From the NCBI GenBank assembly GCA_049281195.1, contig JBAPRR010000061.1:1-23808 (forward strand): a stretch of DNA of 23,808 nucleotides, in the 5' to 3' direction. Under the pieces are notes generated by a model. That model saw only the letters and a list, made by a program, of their open reading frames with translations, ran no database searches and was not told the DNA's origin. Origin of the DNA: JBAPRR01 sp049281195 (GTDB taxonomy: Bacteria; Actinomycetota; Acidimicrobiia; Acidimicrobiales; CAVXTF01). Each line of letters begins with the position of its first letter. Within the stretch, counting starts at the first letter, position 1. This document shows, piece after piece, positions 14,913 to 22,176 of the stretch. The translations under genes and the position numbers were made by a program.

Positions 14913-15694
14913 GTGACTCGTCTGGAACTGTTGACACGACGATCGACGACCACGTAGGCCTGGTTCTTCTACGCCGGCCTCCCCACAACTTCCTCACCGT
15001 CCCGCTCATCACGAATCTGGCCGATCACCTCCACGATCTGCGGGGAAGATGCCGCGCCGCGGTTGTCGCGTCGGACGGAAAATCCTTCTGCGCCGGAGCC
15101 GACTTCCACTCCGACTCGGCACCCGATCCCACATCTGACAACAGCTTCGGGGCTACGACTGCGCAGTTCTACGCCCAAGCGCTGAGAATCTTCGAAGCGC
15201 CCGTTCCGCTGGTGGCTGCAGTACAAGGAGGCGCTATCGGCGCGGGCTTCGGGCTTGCCCTCGCGTGCGACATGCGCGTCGTCGGAAGTGCCGGTTGGTT
15301 TCAGGTGAACTTCGTACGACTCGGCATCCACCCCGGATTCGCCATCTCGGCGACACTCCCCCGGTTGGTCGGTACGGGCCGTGCTTCGGATCTCCTTCTC
15401 ACTGCCAGGAGGGTCGATGCGGTCGAATCCCTTTCGATCGGCCTGTGCGAACGTGTCGTAGAAGCGGGAAGCGAAACCGACAAAGCACTCGAGATCGCGT
15501 CTGAGATTGCAGCAGGTGCCCCCGGCGCCCTGACCGGAACGCGATCGACACTCCGCGCCGGGCTCTCCGAGATCGCACGAAGTGCGATGGAACACGAGTT
15601 ACGAGAGCAGACCGTTCTGGCGGGCACTCCCGACGCACGCGAAGGCGTCCTCGCCATGCTCGAACGACGCCTCCCTGTGTTCGGATCCGACTGA
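14909..15694 (+). CDS. Enoyl-CoA hydratase/isomerase (crotonase) family protein
   Basis: This 261-residue crotonase-fold protein acts on acyl-CoA thioesters. Oxyanion-hole segments are SFCAGADF (59-66) and GGAIGAGFGLALACDMRV (107-124), and HPGFAISATLPRLVG follows. No in-frame ATG or GTG fits; the TTG at 14909 overlaps the SDR stop (TTGA) and has GGAGGG about 11 bases upstream, so it is taken as the start. Both glutamates used by true hydratases (E144 and E164 of the rat enzyme) are replaced, by Gly115 and Phe135. The protein therefore probably is not a simple hydratase; an isomerase, thioesterase, decarboxylase or accessory role is possible. It belongs with the SDR upstream. Confidence 0.86.
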   Translation: MSDSSGTVDTTIDDHVGLVLLRRPPHNFLTVPLITNLADHLHDLRGRCRAAVVASDGKSFCAGADFHSDSAPDPTSDNSFGATTAQFYAQALRIFEAPVPLVAAVQGGAIGAGFGLALACDMRVVGSAGWFQVNFVRLGIHPGFAISATLPRLVGTGRASDLLLTARRVDAVESLSIGLCERVVEAGSETDKALEIASEIAAGAPGALTGTRSTLRAGLSEIARSAMEHELREQTVLAGTPDAREGVLAMLERRLPVFGSD

Positions 15695-15705
15695 CCGCTA
15701 ACGCA

Positions 15706-16794
15706 GTGGAGCGCGCGACGATCGCCATCTATGAGGATCGCGGCGAAAAGTGGGCCGACAGCGTCACCGCTACAAACCGCGATCTCGCCGAGAAGTTCGG
15801 ATCCCAGGTAGTTGAAGGCTCGCCTCGCATCGACGTCGGGTGCGGTGCCGGGCGCTATTCGGGTTCTTTGGGCACCCCGTGTATCGGGCTCGACGCTTCG
15901 CGCAAGATGCTCGAGCTCTGCAGACAAGCCGCCCCAGACACCCTGCTGGTCCGGGCCGACCTGGAAGCTCTCCCCTTCGCACAGCAGTCGCTCGCCGGTG
16001 CGTGGGCCCACATGAGCTACCTGCACCTACCGCGTAACCGAGTTCCCGCCGCGCTCGCCGACTTACAGCGGTCCCTTCAAGTGGACTCGCCCGTGCACGT
16101 TCAAGTCATGCACGGCGAGTTCGAAGGGACGAACTTGCCCGACGACCGGATAGGCGGCCGGTTCTTCGCCGGATGGAGCGAGGAGCAATTGACCGACGTA
16201 CTCGTCGGTGCCGGCTTTGACGTTGTCTCGACGCGGGTCGAGTCCGCAGGATTTGGTAAACACGGGGCGGTACGGGCGCAGGCCAGGCGGGTCAGAACCC
16301 TGCCCGACACGGTCGGACCCGGCATGAGAGTCCTGATCTGCGGGTTGAATCCGAGCGTGTATTCCGCCGACGCCGGCGTCGGGTTCGCCCGACTGGGCAA
16401 TCGCTTCTGGCCGGCGGCGATCGCTGCCGGACTGGTTACGGAGGCACGCAATACGCGGCAAGCACTTTCTCGACACGGCGTCGGCATGACTGACATGGTG
16501 AAGCGAGCCACCCCGAATGCGTCCCAGTTGACGGCCGACGAGTACCGCATCGGTGCAGAACGCGTAGAACGACTGGTCCGATGGCTCGCGCCTCGCGCCG
16601 TCTGTTTCGTCGGTCTCGCCGGCTGGCGCGTAGCGGTCGACAAGAAAGCCGTTGCCGGAGTACAAGACCAAACATTCGGCGGCCGTCCCGCTTACGTGAT
16701 GCCGTCGACGAGCGGCATCAACGCCAGCAGCAGGCTCGAGGATCTGACCGACCACATCAAAAGAGCCATGCAATTGGCCGAGCGGTCGAAATGA
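15706..16794 (+). CDS. Fusion of SAM methyltransferase and Mug-type mismatch DNA glycosylase
   Basis: One 362-residue frame holds two domains. Residues 1-195 form a class I methyltransferase: DVGCGAGRY (43-51) is motif I, LDAS (62-65) the acidic loop, DLEALPF (85-91) motif II, and HMSYLHLP the post-II segment. Residues 205-362 are a Mug/TDG uracil-DNA glycosylase, which removes uracil or thymine from G mismatches: LICGLNPSVYSADAGVGFA (Asn215 matches the catalytic asparagine), GNRFWPAA, GVGMTDMVKRAT and MPSTSGINA (332-340) are all in order. No stop or frameshift separates them. The start is a GTG 11 bases after the crotonase stop. The methyltransferase target (small molecule, base or RNA) is unknown; a DNA role is inferred only from the fusion. 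Confidence 0.85.
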   Translation: MERATIAIYEDRGEKWADSVTATNRDLAEKFGSQVVEGSPRIDVGCGAGRYSGSLGTPCIGLDASRKMLELCRQAAPDTLLVRADLEALPFAQQSLAGAWAHMSYLHLPRNRVPAALADLQRSLQVDSPVHVQVMHGEFEGTNLPDDRIGGRFFAGWSEEQLTDVLVGAGFDVVSTRVESAGFGKHGAVRAQARRVRTLPDTVGPGMRVLICGLNPSVYSADAGVGFARLGNRFWPAAIAAGLVTEARNTRQALSRHGVGMTDMVKRATPNASQLTADEYRIGAERVERLVRWLAPRAVCFVGLAGWRVAVDKKAVAGVQDQTFGGRPAYVMPSTSGINASSRLEDLTDHIKRAMQLAERSK

Positions 16795-16820
16795 CAGACG
16801 CAACGACCGAGTCTGCATGA
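16791..16820 (+). other. Nine-codon mini-ORF linking two genes by ATGA overlaps
   Basis: An ATG at 16791, overlapping the TGA of the fusion gene, opens a frame of nine codons (MTDATTESA). Its TGA at 16818-16820 overlaps the ATG of the alpha/beta hydrolase at 16817. It could keep terminating ribosomes on the message and deliver them to the hydrolase start, which has no evident Shine-Dalgarno. No peptide function is proposed. Confidence 0.35.
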
Positions 16821-17431
16821 CCGGACCGGTGACAACCGCACGCGGACCACGCTGCGCCGGGTTACTACTCGCACCGGGTGCGAGTGCCGGCCGCGATCAG
16901 CCCGCACTGGTCGCGATCGACGATGCCCTCGCTCCGATCGGCATCGAGGTCGAAAGGATGGACTTCCCCTACCGCCTGGCGGGACGACGCGCCCCCGACA
17001 AGGCACCGGTGCTCATCGAGTCGCTCGAATCGATTGCAGGCGCGTTCGCCGAACGACTGAGGGTAAAACAGAACCAGATAGCCCTGGGTGGACGTTCGAT
17101 GGGCGGAAGGATTGCTTCGATGGCTGTGGCGGAGGGCCTTCCCGCGGCTGCTCTCGTTCTGGTCAGCTATCCCCTCCACCCACCGGGGCATCCGGAAAAG
17201 AGCAGGATCGAGCACCTCGACAAGATCAAGGTTCCCTGCCTATTCGTCTCAGGCACCCGCGACGCCTTCGGCACGCCACAGGAGCTCGAATCGGCGACAG
17301 CGCTCATACCGGGAGCAGTGAGCCACGTTTGGATCGAAGGCGGCGACCATGGGCTCAGGAGGGCGGACGCCAAAGTCGCCGGAATCGTCTCCGAGTGGTT
17401 GAGGCCCCCAACCAAACGAAGAGCCGAGTGA
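16817..17431 (+). CDS. Small alpha/beta hydrolase, TEX30/KANL3-like
   Basis: This 204-residue protein has a compact alpha/beta hydrolase core: LLLAPGASAGRDQP near 16-29 at the oxyanion region, the nucleophile Ser94 in GGRSMGGRIAS, the acid Asp149 in VSGTRDAFGT and His178 in EGGDHGLR. DFPYRLAGRRAPDK and the short length without a cap domain are typical of the bacterial relatives of TEX30/KANL3, a dienelactone-hydrolase-like group with no well-defined substrate. It lies 22 bases after the methyltransferase-glycosylase fusion and is linked to it by a nine-codon frame, so it is probably in the same operon. A later ATG is less likely because the LLLAPG strand begins only 15 residues in. Confidence 0.85.
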   Translation: MTGPVTTARGPRCAGLLLAPGASAGRDQPALVAIDDALAPIGIEVERMDFPYRLAGRRAPDKAPVLIESLESIAGAFAERLRVKQNQIALGGRSMGGRIASMAVAEGLPAAALVLVSYPLHPPGHPEKSRIEHLDKIKVPCLFVSGTRDAFGTPQELESATALIPGAVSHVWIEGGDHGLRRADAKVAGIVSEWLRPPTKRRAE

Positions 17432-17442
17432 CGCTCGCGCAC

Positions 17443-17448
17443 TACCCT
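17443..17448 (+). promoter_or_regulatory. -10-like element of threonine dehydratase gene
   Basis: TACCCT fits TANNNT and ends eight bases before the GTG at 17457, so transcription could begin at or next to the start codon. The gene has no Shine-Dalgarno, which agrees with a leaderless message. No -35 was seen. Confidence 0.35.
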
Positions 17449-17456
17449 CGGATTCA

Positions 17457-18662
17457 GTGATCACGATCGAGGACATCGAGGCGGCCGCGAAACGGCTGAC
17501 CGACGTGGTCAGCCCCACGCCGGCGGCGCCTTCGAGGAATCTGTCGTACGTCACGGGGCGCCCCGTATCGGTCAAGCCAGAACATCTCCAAAGGACAGGC
17601 TCATTCAAGATCCGCGGCGCTTACAACCGGATCAGCACGCTCGCTGAAGAAGGAACCGCAACAGCTGTGGTCGCCGGCTCAGCAGGCAACCACGCGCAAG
17701 GTGTAGCACTTGCCGCGACCCTCTCCAACTTGCACTCGACGGTGTTCATGCCGCTCGACGCGCCGCATCCCAAGGTCGAGGCGACCCGTTCATACGGCGC
17801 AGAGGTGATCCAGCTCGGAGAAAGCGTCGACGACTGCATCGAAGCCGCTCGCGAACATGCGAACCGGACGGGCGCCGTCTTCGTTCCTCCTTTTGACGAT
17901 CCCATGATCGTGGCGGGTCAGGGAACAGTCGGGCTCGAGCTGGCACACGAGGTACCGGACGCAGAAGTCGTCCTGGTCCCAGTGGGCGGAGGCGGACTTA
18001 TCGGGGGTATCGCAGTGGCGTTGTCCGCGCTCCGCCCCAATACCCGAATCGTGGGGGTGGAGGCGGCAGGCGCCGCTTCGATGGCCGGTGCCATCGCCAA
18101 CGGCGGACCGGTGACCCTCGACACGTTGAGCACCATGGCCGACGGGATAGCGGTCAAGTGCGTGTCGGACCTGACACTGTCGCTCGTCACACAGCACGTG
18201 TCAGAGGTCGTCACCGTCGACGAAGAAGAGATAAGCCGCGCGGTGCTGCTCCTACTCGAAAGGTGCAAATGGGTGGTCGAGCCCGCAGGAGCAGCAGCAC
18301 TTGCCGCTTTACTTGCAGGAAAGATCTCCGGATCAGGCGAGGTGGCAGTCGTGCTCTCGGGGGGTAACGTCGATCCGCTGCTGCTGACCCGCTTGATCGA
18401 GCACGGCATGACCGCATCGGGAAGGTTCGTCATCCTGCGGGTCGTCATTCCGGATCGCCCGGGAGCGCTCGCAAAGCTGACCGCCGCACTGGCTGAGCTT
18501 CGCTTGAACGTCATATCGGTGGATCACCACCGCCGCAGTGCCGCTTTGACAGTCGATCAGACAGAGGTTCTGCTCACCCTCGAGACCAGGGATCCCGAGC
18601 ACCGCGACAAGGTCATCCCGTATCTCGAAAGCCGCGGGTACCAGGCGACCATTCACTGGTGA
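17457..18662 (+). CDS. ilvA: Threonine ammonia-lyase (threonine dehydratase) with ACT domain
   Basis: This PLP enzyme deaminates L-threonine to 2-oxobutyrate, the first step towards isoleucine. The 401-residue product carries the PLP lysine Lys51 in GSFKIRGAYNRI, the substrate loop SAGNHAQG (75-82) and the phosphate-binding glycine loop VGGGGLIGG (176-184). A single ACT regulatory domain (about 322-401, ILRVVIPDRPGALAKLTAAL) completes it. The size and single ACT domain resemble the TdcB-like or actinobacterial form and not the ~510-residue E. coli IlvA, so allosteric control may differ and a catabolic role is possible. Serine can also be a substrate. The GTG start follows the hydrolase gene by 25 bases and has its own -10-like element. 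Confidence 0.9.
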   Translation: MITIEDIEAAAKRLTDVVSPTPAAPSRNLSYVTGRPVSVKPEHLQRTGSFKIRGAYNRISTLAEEGTATAVVAGSAGNHAQGVALAATLSNLHSTVFMPLDAPHPKVEATRSYGAEVIQLGESVDDCIEAAREHANRTGAVFVPPFDDPMIVAGQGTVGLELAHEVPDAEVVLVPVGGGGLIGGIAVALSALRPNTRIVGVEAAGAASMAGAIANGGPVTLDTLSTMADGIAVKCVSDLTLSLVTQHVSEVVTVDEEEISRAVLLLLERCKWVVEPAGAAALAALLAGKISGSGEVAVVLSGGNVDPLLLTRLIEHGMTASGRFVILRVVIPDRPGALAKLTAALAELRLNVISVDHHRRSAALTVDQTEVLLTLETRDPEHRDKVIPYLESRGYQATIHW

Positions 18663-18808
18663 CCGTCCTTCCACGACTGGGACCCGCTGGGCACTGAAGC
18701 AGGCGTGATCATTCCAGGGATCTAATCGGAGCTCGCCGGGATTCTGTTGGCCCCGCGAGACTTTCTGAGCACTGGGGCGGCTAGGCAAATGTCACTAACG
18801 TCCAACCA
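18663..18808 (+). promoter_or_regulatory. Spacer with probable leaderless promoter of tag
   Basis: This 146-base spacer follows threonine dehydratase. TAACGT at 18796-18801 fits TANNNT and ends seven bases before the ATG of the glycosylase gene, consistent with transcription starting at the start codon; there is no Shine-Dalgarno. I found no intrinsic terminator for threonine dehydratase and no other feature. Confidence 0.4.
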
Positions 18809-19438
18809 ATGAGCGCAGTTCTCAAAGGACCCGACGGACTGGCCCGTTGCGCCTGGGGTCTATCCACTCCCGACTACGTCAGCTATCACGACGACGAATG
18901 GGGCCATCCCGTGGCCGACGAGGGGCGCATCTACGAGAAGCTCTGCCTCGAGGGATTCCAGAGCGGGCTTTCCTGGCTCACCATCCTGCGAAAGCGTGAG
19001 AATTTCCGCGCCGCCTTCTCGAAGTTCGACCCGAAAAAAGTCGCCAAGTTCACCGATGTGGACGTCGAGAAGCTCCTTCAAGACTCTGGGATCGTCCGCC
19101 ACCGCGGGAAGATCCTCGCCACCATCAACAACGCGAAGGCGACGATGAATCTTCACGCTGAAGGCCTGACACTCGCCGGACTCGTGTGGAAGTACGAACC
19201 ATTGAGGCACAAGACCTTGCGGGGCATGGCGGACATCCAGGCAACGACCGAAGAATCGAAAGCCCTGTCCAAGGACCTGATCAAACGGGGCTTCAAGTTC
19301 GTCGGCCCGACGACCGTGTACTCGGCGATGCAGTCCTTGGGAGTGGTCAACGATCACATGTCAAAGTGCTACTGCCACGCCATCTGTGAAGCAGAGAGAG
19401 GGGCGTTCGCCAGGCCTTTTGACCAAGTCTCAACCTGA
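18809..19438 (+). CDS. tag: DNA-3-methyladenine glycosylase I
   Basis: Tag removes 3-methyladenine from alkylated DNA in base excision repair. The 209-residue protein aligns with E. coli Tag with a ten-residue offset at the N-terminus: zinc ligands Cys14 (RCAWG) and His27 (YHDDEWG) correspond to C4 and H17, and Glu48 in LCLEGFQSGLSWLTILRKRE corresponds to E38. His183 and Cys187 in DHMSKCYCH fill the C-terminal zinc positions. All binding and catalytic residues are present. It lies two genes after the methyltransferase-mismatch glycosylase fusion, so two base-excision enzymes sit within 3.8 kb, though separate promoters are likely. It is convergent with the TetR gene. Confidence 0.95.
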   Translation: MSAVLKGPDGLARCAWGLSTPDYVSYHDDEWGHPVADEGRIYEKLCLEGFQSGLSWLTILRKRENFRAAFSKFDPKKVAKFTDVDVEKLLQDSGIVRHRGKILATINNAKATMNLHAEGLTLAGLVWKYEPLRHKTLRGMADIQATTEESKALSKDLIKRGFKFVGPTTVYSAMQSLGVVNDHMSKCYCHAICEAERGAFARPFDQVST

Positions 19439-19482
19439 CATTGAAGGTGAGAGAAAAGCTAAGCCTCAACCTGAGCGTCAGG
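19429..19482. repeat. Small direct and inverted repeats between tag and tetR stops
   Basis: CTCAACCTGA occurs twice (19429-19438 and 19465-19474). An inverted near-copy, AGGTGAG (19445-19451), between them can pair with either. A further short hairpin, CCTGA-GCG-TCAGG (19470-19482), covers the TetR stop codon. The cluster may act as a weak bidirectional terminator or transcript-end stabiliser between the convergent genes, but no T-run supports intrinsic termination. Confidence 0.4.
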
Positions 19483-20104
19483 GAAGCAAACGGTCGAGAA
19501 GGCCCTCGAGACCGAGGGAGAATGCTGCATCAAGATCGGGCTCCGTCGCAAGTGCTTCGACGAGCTTGTGGTCCGTTATCCCGTCCTTCCAAACGATCGC
19601 GGTGGTCCCCTCGTGGGTGCGGCTCCGTCCTACCGCTCTCGCAAGAACGACCGACGCCACCACGTGACACTGGAGGATCTGGATCGCTCTCCCCGCCTTC
19701 GCCCCCTTGATGCCGACCTTCGCAAGCTCCGTGGCTACTGCCGCTTGCGTGGGCTGGAACATTGCCGCCGTCATCCCACGCTGGTCGGCGAGCCCGATCA
19801 GATGCGGCCTGGCGAGCAACCTCCTGCGCAACTCATGAGCGAGGTTGGTTATGCGTTTGCGCGGACCTGATCCGGTAGCCGCGACGTCACCCATCTCGGC
19901 CATGAGTCGCTCGATCAAAAGATCGACCAGGGCGTCGCGGTTGCCGACATGCCAGTAGATGGCGGTCACAGCGGTCCCGAGCTCCTCCGACAATCGCCGC
20001 ATGGTGAGGGCCGCATCGCCATCAGCCTCGATGATCCGCATCGCTGCGTTCACCACCTCGTCGCGATCCAGTCCGGTCGCGGCCCTTGACACTTTGGTCG
20101 GCAC
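19478..20104 (-). CDS. TetR-family transcriptional regulator
   Basis: This 208-residue repressor-type protein has an N-terminal helix-turn-helix around residues 14-62 (DEVVNAAMRIIEADGDAALT, then MRRLSEELGTAVTAIYWHVG and NRDALVDLL). It also has a helical ligand-binding C-terminal part similar to TetR_C-type domains (LARPHLIGL, GRAIQILQCHVV). The GTG start at 20104 is supported by TACATT, which ends six bases upstream and would give a leaderless message. It is divergent from the amidohydrolase operon; two palindromes of the TGTAAC-GTTACA type fill the gap, so it very probably represses both itself and the operon. The inducer is likely a substrate or intermediate of the operon's pathway. Confidence 0.92.
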   Translation of the reverse strand: MPTKVSRAATGLDRDEVVNAAMRIIEADGDAALTMRRLSEELGTAVTAIYWHVGNRDALVDLLIERLMAEMGDVAATGSGPRKRITNLAHELRRRLLARPHLIGLADQRGMTAAMFQPTQAAVATELAKVGIKGAKAGRAIQILQCHVVASVVLARAVGRSRTHEGTTAIVWKDGITDHKLVEALATEPDLDAAFSLGLEGLLDRLLP

Positions 20105-20115
20105 GTTCTTAATGT
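20086..20115 (+). promoter_or_regulatory. Consensus-like promoter of the amidohydrolase operon
   Basis: TTGACA (20086-20091), a perfect -35, is followed after 18 bases by TAATGT (20110-20115), which fits TANNNT. Transcription would start near 20122, inside the tandem palindromes, leaving a leader of about 57 bases before ATG 20179. The -35 lies within the first codons of the divergent TetR gene. Confidence 0.6.
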
Positions 20116-20144
20116 AACGCCATTACAGATGTAACGGCGTTACA
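20113..20144. promoter_or_regulatory. Tandem TetR operator (two 15-bp palindromes)
   Basis: TGTAACGCCATTACA (20113-20127) and TGTAACGGCGTTACA (20130-20144) are separated by GA, 17 bp centre to centre. Each is itself palindromic (TGTAA...TTACA), and the 32-bp whole is also nearly symmetric. The site overlaps the -10 of the operon promoter and the putative TetR -10 (TACATT, 20116-20111), so one occupied region would shut off both directions. Paired dyads are known for TetR proteins that bind as two dimers. Confidence 0.8.
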
Positions 20145-20178
20145 TGCCGAACGGACGGACGACTCCGACAGGTACCTC

Positions 20179-21393
20179 ATGATCTCCTCCGACTGTCACG
20201 GAGGGGGCGACCTTTTTGGCTACAAGCCGTACCTGGCCAAGCGTTGGCACGACGAGTTCGACAGATGGGCATCAACGTACGAGCTCCCGTATGAGGATCT
20301 GAAGGGTCCGGAAGCGGATCGCAACTGGGACTCGGACAAAAGGCTGAGAGAGCTCGAGCACGACGGGATCGTCGGTGAGGTCATTTTCCCGAACACCGTT
20401 CCTCCCTTCTTTCCGAAGGCGTCGCTCGCCGAGCAGCCACCTCCACAGAACGCCGGAGATCTCGAGGCGCGCTGGGCGGGACTTCAAGCGCACAACCGCT
20501 GGCTTGCCGACTTCTGCAACCAGGCACCGGGACGGCGCGCGGGAATCTGCCAGATCATGCTTCATGACCTCGGCGCGAGCGTTGAGGAGATCAGGTGGGC
20601 AAAGGAGGCGGGGCTTACCGGCGGCGTCCTGCTTCCCGGAGCGCCTCCGGGGTCTGGTCTGCCTCCGCTCTACGACTCGAAGTACTACGAACCCCTCTGG
20701 GCCGTGTGCGAAGAGCTCGATATGCCCGTGAACCACCACAGCGGATCGGCTGCGCCTCCTGCCGGCGAGGATGCAGAGGACAAGGTCATCCTCCTATTGG
20801 AGGTGACCTGGTGGGCGCACAGGACCTTCACGCACCTGCTCGTCGCCGGGGTGTTCGAGCGATACCCGCGCCTGCAGCTCGTACTCACGGAGCAGGGCAC
20901 CGCCTGGATTCCCGAAGAGCTGATGCGCCTGGACTACTTCTTCGGACGAATGGGCGGTGCGACCGCTTCTCAGGAGCTCGAGTGGGGCCGGGATGTTGTC
21001 GGCCGCCTGAGCTTGAAGCCCAGTGAGTACTGGGCGCGTCAGTGCCACGTGGGGTCTTCATTCATCCGCCCGCAAGAAGTTGAGATGCGTCGCCAGGTCG
21101 GAGTCGACCGAATCATGTGGGGAAGCGACTACCCGCACAAAGAAGGCAGCCACCCGTTCACGCTCGAGCACCTGCGGGCGAGCTTCGCGGGCGTGCCACG
21201 CGACGAGGTGGCGCGGATGCTCGGAACAAACGCGGCCGAGGTCTACAAATTCCATCTGGACACGCTCCGTCCGATCGCCGATCGGATCGGTCCCACAGCG
21301 TCACAGGTGAACGAGCCACTCCAGATGGGGTCACTTCCCCCCGCAGCAGAAAAGTGCCCTGCCCTCATCGGATACGGAAGGAGATCCGCATGA
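20179..21393 (+). CDS. Amidohydrolase-2 family metal-dependent hydrolase/decarboxylase
   Basis: This 404-residue TIM-barrel enzyme is of the ACMSD/gamma-resorcylate decarboxylase type. Metal and active-site positions visible are SDCHGG (Asp5, His7) in place of the usual HxH or ExH, HNRWLADFC (105-113), the barrel histidine in MPVNHHSGS (His186/187), Glu238 in VLTEQGTAW, and Asp317 in IMWGSDYPHKEGSHPF. Family members decarboxylate or hydrolyse small ring acids and related compounds. The chain ends with a ~45-residue tail after the barrel that looks unconserved. It is the first gene of a TetR-controlled operon; its stop overlaps the next start (ATGA). A second member of the same family closes the visible operon. 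The substrate is unknown. Confidence 0.87.
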   Translation: MISSDCHGGGDLFGYKPYLAKRWHDEFDRWASTYELPYEDLKGPEADRNWDSDKRLRELEHDGIVGEVIFPNTVPPFFPKASLAEQPPPQNAGDLEARWAGLQAHNRWLADFCNQAPGRRAGICQIMLHDLGASVEEIRWAKEAGLTGGVLLPGAPPGSGLPPLYDSKYYEPLWAVCEELDMPVNHHSGSAAPPAGEDAEDKVILLLEVTWWAHRTFTHLLVAGVFERYPRLQLVLTEQGTAWIPEELMRLDYFFGRMGGATASQELEWGRDVVGRLSLKPSEYWARQCHVGSSFIRPQEVEMRRQVGVDRIMWGSDYPHKEGSHPFTLEHLRASFAGVPRDEVARMLGTNAAEVYKFHLDTLRPIADRIGPTASQVNEPLQMGSLPPAAEKCPALIGYGRRSA

Positions 21394-22175
21394 CATCTGT
21401 CCGCTACGGAGCACGCTCTTTGGACGAGATGAAAAACCGCGAGGTCGAAGCCACCTCGTCTGAGATCTGGTCGACCACATTGGTCGCCACCTACAGGACC
21501 GAGCCTGAGCTCGTAGACGCGGTGCTCCCACCGCCCCTCGTCCCCGGCGACGATCCATTCGTACGGGTGACGATCGCGACGGTCGATCTGGGGCGCGGAT
21601 ACCCGATCTTCGGAGCGGGCACTTTCGCCGTTCATGCCAGGCATGAAGACACCGCCGGCGACTATGCACTCGTCATGCCCATGACCACCGAACAGGCGGT
21701 CGTCGGAGGACGCGAGACCTTCGGCGAGCCCAAAAAACTCGCCGACATCGTCCTCGATCGGTGGGACGAATCCGTAGCCGGATCGTTCACCCGGATGGGA
21801 ACGAAGTTCCTCGAGGTCAGAGGTTCGGTGACGGGCGAGGTGGAGCCGACACCAGATCGCACAAGGACGAGCTTCTACCTGAAGTTCCTTCCCTCCCCTA
21901 CCGGAAAAGGCTTTGACGGCGATCCGCTTCTCGTCCATGTGAAGCGCCAGGAGCGTACGCGGCGCCAGTGGAAGATCGACGGGGAGGTCAGCCTGTACGA
22001 GTCGAGGTTCGATCCGGTGGCCGATCTACCGGTGCTCGAGTTGATCGACATCGAGCTTGCAGAGCGTTCGAGCATCCAGACAGGCGAGGTCGTGGCGCAA
22101 CTCCCGGCCGACTGGATCGCGCCGTACGCGCATCAGCGCTACGACGACATGTCACCAGTCGGAGCCAAGCCCTGA
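21390..22175 (+). CDS. Acetoacetate decarboxylase family protein
   Basis: This 261-residue protein has the ADC fold. GRETFGEPKKLADI places Lys115-Lys116 at the same positions as the Schiff-base lysine and its neighbour in Clostridium acetobutylicum acetoacetate decarboxylase. Other family stretches are LPPPLVPGDDPFVRV and YALVMPMTTEQAVVGG. GGAAGGAG upstream of ATG 21390 and the ATGA overlap with the amidohydrolase stop fix the start; the longer open frame upstream is a shadow of that gene. Relatives also act as aldolases/dehydratases or hydrolases on 2-oxo acids, so decarboxylation of a beta-keto acid is likely but not certain. It sits between an amidohydrolase and an SDR in one operon, suggesting successive steps on one carbon skeleton. 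Confidence 0.88.
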   Translation: MTSVRYGARSLDEMKNREVEATSSEIWSTTLVATYRTEPELVDAVLPPPLVPGDDPFVRVTIATVDLGRGYPIFGAGTFAVHARHEDTAGDYALVMPMTTEQAVVGGRETFGEPKKLADIVLDRWDESVAGSFTRMGTKFLEVRGSVTGEVEPTPDRTRTSFYLKFLPSPTGKGFDGDPLLVHVKRQERTRRQWKIDGEVSLYESRFDPVADLPVLELIDIELAERSSIQTGEVVAQLPADWIAPYAHQRYDDMSPVGAKP

Positions 22176-22176
22176 C

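Noticed and set aside
21117..21389. In-frame N-terminal extension of the acetoacetate decarboxylase-like protein.
   Set aside because: It lies within the amidohydrolase gene in another frame, and the strong ribosome-binding site and family N-terminus point to ATG 21390.
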